Positions 3,459 to 7,052 of a DNA stretch of 7,052 nt are shown one piece after another. The notes under the pieces were generated by a model that saw only the letters and a program-made list of their open reading frames with translations, had not been told where the DNA came from and did no database searches. Made by a program: the position numbers and the translations under genes. Within the stretch, counting starts at the first letter, position 1. Each line of letters begins with the position of its first letter. The stretch is from an uncultured Coriobacteriales bacterium (GTDB lineage Bacteria > Actinomycetota > Coriobacteriia > Coriobacteriales > Atopobiaceae): NCBI GenBank assembly GCA_947305035.1, contig CAMZCV010000046.1, forward strand, positions 1 to 7,052. The letters are read 5' to 3'.

Positions 3459-4150
3459 GCGAAGAGCTCGGCATGGTCCTTGCGTCGGAGTTGCAGCGGC
3501 CCAGCGTCGCGGACGCTTTGCCCAGCGACTTCAACAGGGCGCGGTTCGTCCAGAACACCGTGGCGCTCGTGCAGGACAACGAGCAGCTTTCGAGGATGCC
3601 GCAGCAGAAGTTGGTGCCGGCGCTTCTCAAGGGGGCGTACCTGGGACTCGACTTCTTCAACAAGGAGTGCTACGCCGTCCCCTACGGCCAGACGGTGCAG
3701 TTCACGCCGTCCTACACTGGCATGGTGAAGCTGGCGAAGAAGTTCTCCAAGCGGCCCCTGACCGACATCTACGGCCACGTGGTTCGCGAGGGTGACGAGT
3801 TCGAGACGTGGATGGAGGACGGGCAGGAGAGGATCGTCTTCAAGCCAAAACCCTTCAACGACGGCGCGATAACCGGAGCGTTCGCGGTGGCGCAGTTCGC
3901 GGACGGCGGCATCAAGGTCGAGACGATGAGCAAGACCCAGCTGGATGCCGTCAAGCGCATGAGCAAGGCGCAAAGCGGCACGGCGTGGAAGTTCTTCCCC
4001 GAGGAGATGTACAAGAAGTCGGTCATACGCCGTCTCTGCAAGGGCATCGACCTCGACATGGAGAACGTCGAGCAGGCGCGAATCATGCAGTACGAGGACG
4101 CGCCGCAGGAAGTGGAGGAGGTCGAAGTTGACAATCCCTTCGTTGAGTAG
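3455..4150 (+). CDS. recT: RecT-family single-strand annealing protein
   Basis: A 231-residue protein with the RecT pattern: a helical N-terminus, then LLKGAYLGLDFFNKECYAVP and YGQTVQFTPSYTGMVKLAKK (residues about 57-96), the central family signature in which a conserved Gly-Leu and an aromatic/Pro/Tyr segment precede QF...Y.G...LA; later EEMYKKSVIRRLCKGI, the conserved Lys-Lys/Arg-Arg helix. It binds single-stranded DNA and anneals complementary strands, working with a 5'-3' exonuclease in phage recombination. The acidic tail (EDAPQEVEEVEVD) overlaps the start of the nuclease gene. ATG 3455 overlaps the preceding stop, with GGGAAGGTG upstream. Length is somewhat below that of classical RecT (about 270). 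Identity is secure at family level. Confidence 0.93.
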   Translation: MSEELGMVLASELQRPSVADALPSDFNRARFVQNTVALVQDNEQLSRMPQQKLVPALLKGAYLGLDFFNKECYAVPYGQTVQFTPSYTGMVKLAKKFSKRPLTDIYGHVVREGDEFETWMEDGQERIVFKPKPFNDGAITGAFAVAQFADGGIKVETMSKTQLDAVKRMSKAQSGTAWKFFPEEMYKKSVIRRLCKGIDLDMENVEQARIMQYEDAPQEVEEVEVDNPFVE

Positions 4151-4952
4151 CCCCGAGGACTACTACGGCACGGACGCCAACATGCGCTACATGAGCGCGT
4201 CGCAGCTCAAGAGCTTCCTCGGCACGCCCGGTATCGCCGCATGCGAGGAGCGTGCGGTCATGGAGGCGCAGGGACTCTGGCAGCGGCCCTCGAACAAGGC
4301 GCTCACCATGGGCAGCTACGTTGACGTGATGCTGACTGGCACCGACACCGAGCAGGACGAGTTCCGAGAGTCCCATCCCGAGATGTATTCCTCGCGCGGC
4401 CCCACCAAGGGGCAGCTAAAGGTCGAGTTCAAGGCCGTGAACGACATGGTTGAACGGGCTCACGAGGACGCGAAGAACGGCGGCATCTTCATGAGGTCGC
4501 TCCAAGGAGAGAAGCAGCGCGTCGTGACGGGCATCATCCACGGCCACGAGTTCAAGGGCCGTCTGGACGTTCTCGGCGACGGCTTCATCACTGACCTCAA
4601 GACGGTCGAGAGCATTGAGCGTCGCTACTTCAACGAGGGCTGGTGGGACTTCATCAGCTGGTGGGGCTACGACCTGCAAGGTGCGATTTATCAGGAGTTG
4701 GTCTACCAGACCACGGGTAACAAGCTGCCGTTCTACATCGCGGCAATCAGCAAGCAGACACCGTGCGACCTGGACTTGATTCAGGTGCCGCAGGACAGGC
4801 TTGACGAGGCGATGGCACGGGTCACGCCAGACGCGCTTGACAGGATCGCCGCGCTCAAGAACGGCGAGTTGAAACCGGAAAGGTGCGGCCATTGCGAGTG
4901 GTGCCGCATGACGAAGGTAATCAGGAAGCCACGGATTTTGGAGGTAGTGTAA
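4128..4952 (+). CDS. PD-(D/E)XK nuclease (DUF3799-type), RecT partner exonuclease
   Basis: A 274-residue protein. The start is TTG 4128, supported by GGAGGAGG (4114-4121) six bases upstream inside recT; the first ATG (codon 19) would lose part of the N-terminal MSASQLKSFL-type segment. The nuclease core is seen as Asp147 (KGRLDVLGDG), then Asp156-Leu-Lys158 (FITDLKTV), the D...DxK metal-binding set, followed by Gln184-x-x-x-Tyr188 (QGAIY), the RecB-type QxxxY motif. The C-terminus has Cys253, Cys256 and Cys259 (RCGHCEWC), and an isolated Cys39 (AACEE) precedes the core. It likely resects DNA ends so that RecT can load on the exposed strand. The gene overlaps recT by 23 bases and abuts the next gene as TAATG, so the three are translationally linked. 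The direction of digestion cannot be read from the sequence. Confidence 0.88.
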   Translation: MTIPSLSSPEDYYGTDANMRYMSASQLKSFLGTPGIAACEERAVMEAQGLWQRPSNKALTMGSYVDVMLTGTDTEQDEFRESHPEMYSSRGPTKGQLKVEFKAVNDMVERAHEDAKNGGIFMRSLQGEKQRVVTGIIHGHEFKGRLDVLGDGFITDLKTVESIERRYFNEGWWDFISWWGYDLQGAIYQELVYQTTGNKLPFYIAAISKQTPCDLDLIQVPQDRLDEAMARVTPDALDRIAALKNGELKPERCGHCEWCRMTKVIRKPRILEVV

Positions 4953-5446
4953 TGGCAGAGGAGATGCTTGAGCTCGGTCAAACCATCAAGGACGAGCCCT
5001 CGTTCATGGCCCCCGATGGTGACTACAGCTTCATGGTCAAGGGCTGGGACGTGTCGATGTACCAGCCGCGCGACGAGAACAGCAAGATTCCCGCGTGCCG
5101 ACAGGTGGACGTGACCCTGCTCATCCCCTACAAGGATGAGATGGGCAACCCCGTCTGGGGTACCAAGGTCGAGCACTTCAAGCTGCTGGCCCGTCTCAAG
5201 TTCGTCATCACCAACTTCTTCGTCGCGTGCGGCATCGGCAAGCGTGGTGACGAGTTTAAGCTGGACTTCGACCAATGCGTTGGCAAGACCGGCACCTGCA
5301 AGATCGTCCAGCAGGTCGGCGGCAACGGCAACCTCTACTCGCGCATTGACGAGTTCTATTCGCCCGATGTGGCCCCGCAGGTGCGCGTGAACGACGGCAT
5401 GCCGTTCGTTAAGCCCGACACCCCGAACTATGGGTACGGCTACTAG
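4952..5446 (+). CDS. DUF669-type phage protein, probable ssDNA-binding function
   Basis: Started at ATG 4952, which shares one base with the nuclease TAA, with GGAGGT (4940-4945) six bases upstream; the open frame extends further back to 4883, but that is shadow. The 164-residue product opens with APDGDYSFMVKGWDVSMYQP, a beta-rich segment, and continues with EHFKLLARLKFVITNFFVAC and then FDQCVGKTGTCKIV, NGNLYSRIDEFYSP. This order (Gly-Asp-Tyr strand, Phe-rich helix, Val-Gly-Lys-x-Gly strand, Ser-Arg-x-x-x-Phe-Tyr-x-Pro) matches DUF669 proteins, found next to recombinases and helicases in phages and thought to be OB-fold, SSB-like. The tail is PNYGYGY, not the acidic DDDIPF-type tip of bacterial SSB. 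Family call is good; the ssDNA-binding role is inferred. Confidence 0.75.
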   Translation: MAEEMLELGQTIKDEPSFMAPDGDYSFMVKGWDVSMYQPRDENSKIPACRQVDVTLLIPYKDEMGNPVWGTKVEHFKLLARLKFVITNFFVACGIGKRGDEFKLDFDQCVGKTGTCKIVQQVGGNGNLYSRIDEFYSPDVAPQVRVNDGMPFVKPDTPNYGYGY

Positions 5447-6953
5447 GCAGCTGCGCCCCTACCAGCAACAGGCGATAGACTCCGTGCGCGACCGTTGGCG
5501 GGAGTGGAATCGCGAACTGCTCGTGATGGCTACGGGTACGGGAAAGACCTACACGGCCAAGTGCATCATCGAGGACCGACTGAGATACGGGTCGGTCCTC
5601 TTCATGGCTCACCGCGACGAACTCATTGAGCAGGCGCGATCCACCTTTGGCGACGCTGGCAAGGTCAAGGGTTCCGAGACTGACATTCGGCCCATCACCG
5701 TGGGCTCGGTGCAGACCCTCGTGAACCGCCCCGCATACGACGGCTTCGAGACGCTTGTGATTGACGAGGCCCACCACGCCGTATCCGAGTCATACCAGAA
5801 GGTTCTGGCGCAGTATCCCAACGCAAAGGTGCTGGGGCTGACGGCTACGCCTGACCGCAAAGGCTTGGGCAACGTATTCGAGGGCATCGCCTACGAGTAC
5901 GGCCTGAGAGACGCCGTTCGCGACGGCTACCTGTCACCCATCGTGGCACGCACCATCCCCATCGACATCGACCTCACGCAAGTCAAGACGCGCGTGGGTG
6001 ACTTCGAGCTGGGCGGTCTTGTCGAGGCGCTTGAGCCATACCTGCCCGAGATTGCCAAGTCCATGTGCGAGTATGCACGGGATCGCAAGACCGTGGTGTT
6101 CCTGCCGCTGGTGAGGATGGCGCAGGAGTTCGCCGAGATGCTGCGCGACTACGGCTTCGACGCGCAGGAGGTAAACGGCCAGTCACCGGACCGCAAGGAG
6201 AAGTTGGAGTGGTTCGCACAGGCTGGCAAGGGCGCGGTCATGTGCAACGCGATGTTGCTCACCGAAGGCTGGGACTGTCCCGACGTTGATTGCGTAGTGG
6301 TGCTGCGGCCCACCAAGGTGCGAAGTCTCTACAGCCAGATGGTCGGGCGTGGTACACGGCTGGCCCCCAACAAGGAGAACTGCCTAATCTTGGACTTCCT
6401 CTGGCTTGCCACCAAGCACGACCTCTGCCGCCCAGCGTCGCTCATAACCGAGAACGACGAGGATGCGCACAAGGTCGCTGAGATGGTGGTGCAGGAGGAA
6501 CTTGACCTGTTCGACGCGCTCACGGATGCTGAGGAACAGCGCAGGAACGCCCTTGCAGACGCAATCCGTAGGAACGCCAAGAAGAAGGCGCGACTTGTTG
6601 ACCCGCTGACGTTCTTCGTGGACGTGAACGAACAGGCGCTCATGGACTACACGCCCGAGTTCCCTTGGGAGTTGGAACCTGCAACCGAGAAGCAGATAAA
6701 GCTGATAGAGGACGCTGGCGTTGACACAGAGGGCATGTGCAAGGGTCGGGCGAGCAAGGTTCTCGACGTGATTTTCAAGCGCAGGGAAGCAGGGTTGGCA
6801 ACTGCGAAGCAAATGAGAATGCTTGAGCGCAAGGGCTTCCAGAACGTCGGAGCGTGGACGTTCGAGCAAGCGTCTCAAATGATGGGAAGGTTGGCGCAGA
6901 ACAAATGGCGAGTCCCAAGGGGAGTCAACCCCAAGACCTACAAACCAGCGTAG
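5430..6953 (+). CDS. Superfamily 2 DEAD/DEAH-type helicase with duplicated C-terminal motif
   Basis: A 507-residue ATP-dependent helicase. Visible motifs in order: RPYQQQA (9-15, Q-motif region), Walker A ATGTGKT (34-40), DEAH (112-115), TAT (138-140, motif III), TEGWDCPDVD (278-287, motif V region) and QMVGRGTR (303-310, motif VI with the Arg fingers). This is the type-III-restriction/SSL2-like arrangement typical of phage replication helicases. After the two RecA lobes comes an acidic helical stretch (340-370), a basic one (371-390) and a C-terminal domain with two related repeats, ATEKQIKLIEDAG (418-430) and ATAKQMRMLERKG (457-469). ATG 5430 overlaps the DUF669 gene by 17 bases and has no Shine-Dalgarno, so it should be translated by coupling. 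It probably unwinds DNA for replication or recombination together with the three genes before it. It is the last gene of the early operon in the window. Confidence 0.93.
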   Translation: MGTATRQLRPYQQQAIDSVRDRWREWNRELLVMATGTGKTYTAKCIIEDRLRYGSVLFMAHRDELIEQARSTFGDAGKVKGSETDIRPITVGSVQTLVNRPAYDGFETLVIDEAHHAVSESYQKVLAQYPNAKVLGLTATPDRKGLGNVFEGIAYEYGLRDAVRDGYLSPIVARTIPIDIDLTQVKTRVGDFELGGLVEALEPYLPEIAKSMCEYARDRKTVVFLPLVRMAQEFAEMLRDYGFDAQEVNGQSPDRKEKLEWFAQAGKGAVMCNAMLLTEGWDCPDVDCVVVLRPTKVRSLYSQMVGRGTRLAPNKENCLILDFLWLATKHDLCRPASLITENDEDAHKVAEMVVQEELDLFDALTDAEEQRRNALADAIRRNAKKKARLVDPLTFFVDVNEQALMDYTPEFPWELEPATEKQIKLIEDAGVDTEGMCKGRASKVLDVIFKRREAGLATAKQMRMLERKGFQNVGAWTFEQASQMMGRLAQNKWRVPRGVNPKTYKPA

Positions 6954-7004
6954 ATCGCTTCTGCGCTGGCGCGAGTGAACCGAAGAACGGCCTTGAGGAA
7001 CGGC

Positions 7005-7034
7005 TTGACATGCTCGTGGGGATTTCGATACAAT
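7005..7034 (+). promoter_or_regulatory. Strong rightward promoter at the window edge
   Basis: Perfect -35 TTGACA (7005-7010), 18-bp spacer, -10 TACAAT (7029-7034, five of six). It lies 51 bases after the helicase stop and drives genes beyond the window. No copy of the 18-bp operator overlaps it, so it does not look controlled by the XRE pair. A 12/13-bp imperfect direct repeat (GAACGGCCTTGA at 6985, GAACGGCTTGA at 6998-7008) runs into the -35 and may bind a regulator. Confidence 0.75.
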
Positions 7035-7052
7035 AGAAAACGGGATGTGTAT

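Noticed and set aside
6854..7036. 60-codon frame overlapping the helicase end and the right-hand promoter
   Set aside because: It is a shadow of the helicase gene that extends through the promoter hexamers, with no usable Shine-Dalgarno.

Overview
The window reads as the junction of the lysis, attachment/lysogeny and early (recombination/replication) modules of a temperate tailed phage of a high-GC Gram-positive host. Coding DNA is visibly GC-rich, and the AT-rich exception is the divergent promoter region at about 2400-2480. A gut actinobacterium of the Coriobacteriia type is my best guess for the host. It rests on the style of the lysin repeats and the mixture of high-GC codon use with a RecT/DUF3799/DUF669 gene set usually seen in Firmicutes-type siphophages. 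It is an inference from style, not from a database match.

Layout from left to right: the 3' part of an endolysin gene (2-661); a small membrane protein gene starting in its stop codon (658-783); a 329-base non-coding stretch with a strong intrinsic terminator (920-946), a pair of 18/19-bp direct repeats (949-967 and 1100-1117) and a tandem decamer, which I read as attP; then, on the minus strand, a tyrosine integrase (1113-2159) tightly coupled behind a 70-residue XRE-type repressor (2162-2374). A 136-bp divergent control region holds three copies of an 18-bp operator and two opposed promoters. Rightward follow a 71-residue Cro-like protein (2511-2726), a 174-base leader with an rRNA-type boxA and hairpins, an excisionase-like winged-helix protein (2901-3095), a 35-residue membrane protein (3151-3258), a 67-residue Cys-containing protein (3255-3458), RecT (3455-4150), a PD-(D/E)XK nuclease (4128-4952), a DUF669-type protein (4952-5446) and an SF2 helicase (5430-6953). 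A strong promoter (7005-7034) then faces out of the window to the right.

How it works together: repressor and Cro-like protein are both single-domain XRE proteins and presumably compete for the same three operators. One operator covers the leftward (repressor-integrase) promoter. Another fills the spacer of the rightward promoter and a third covers its start site. When the rightward promoter is open, transcription runs through cro, the boxA leader and a chain of overlapping genes. These encode a candidate excisionase, a strand-annealing protein with its partner nuclease, an ssDNA-binding-like protein and a helicase, that is, a recombination-dependent replication set.

Because endolysin, attP and integrase are contiguous, the sequence appears to be in the free or circular phage arrangement, not the integrated one, where attL and attR would separate lysin from integrase. 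The most interesting parts not explained by routine gene calling are the boxA plus GNRA-loop hairpin in the early leader (a possible antitermination signal with no recognisable N-like protein), the minimal two-repressor switch with a well-defined operator, and the attP architecture.
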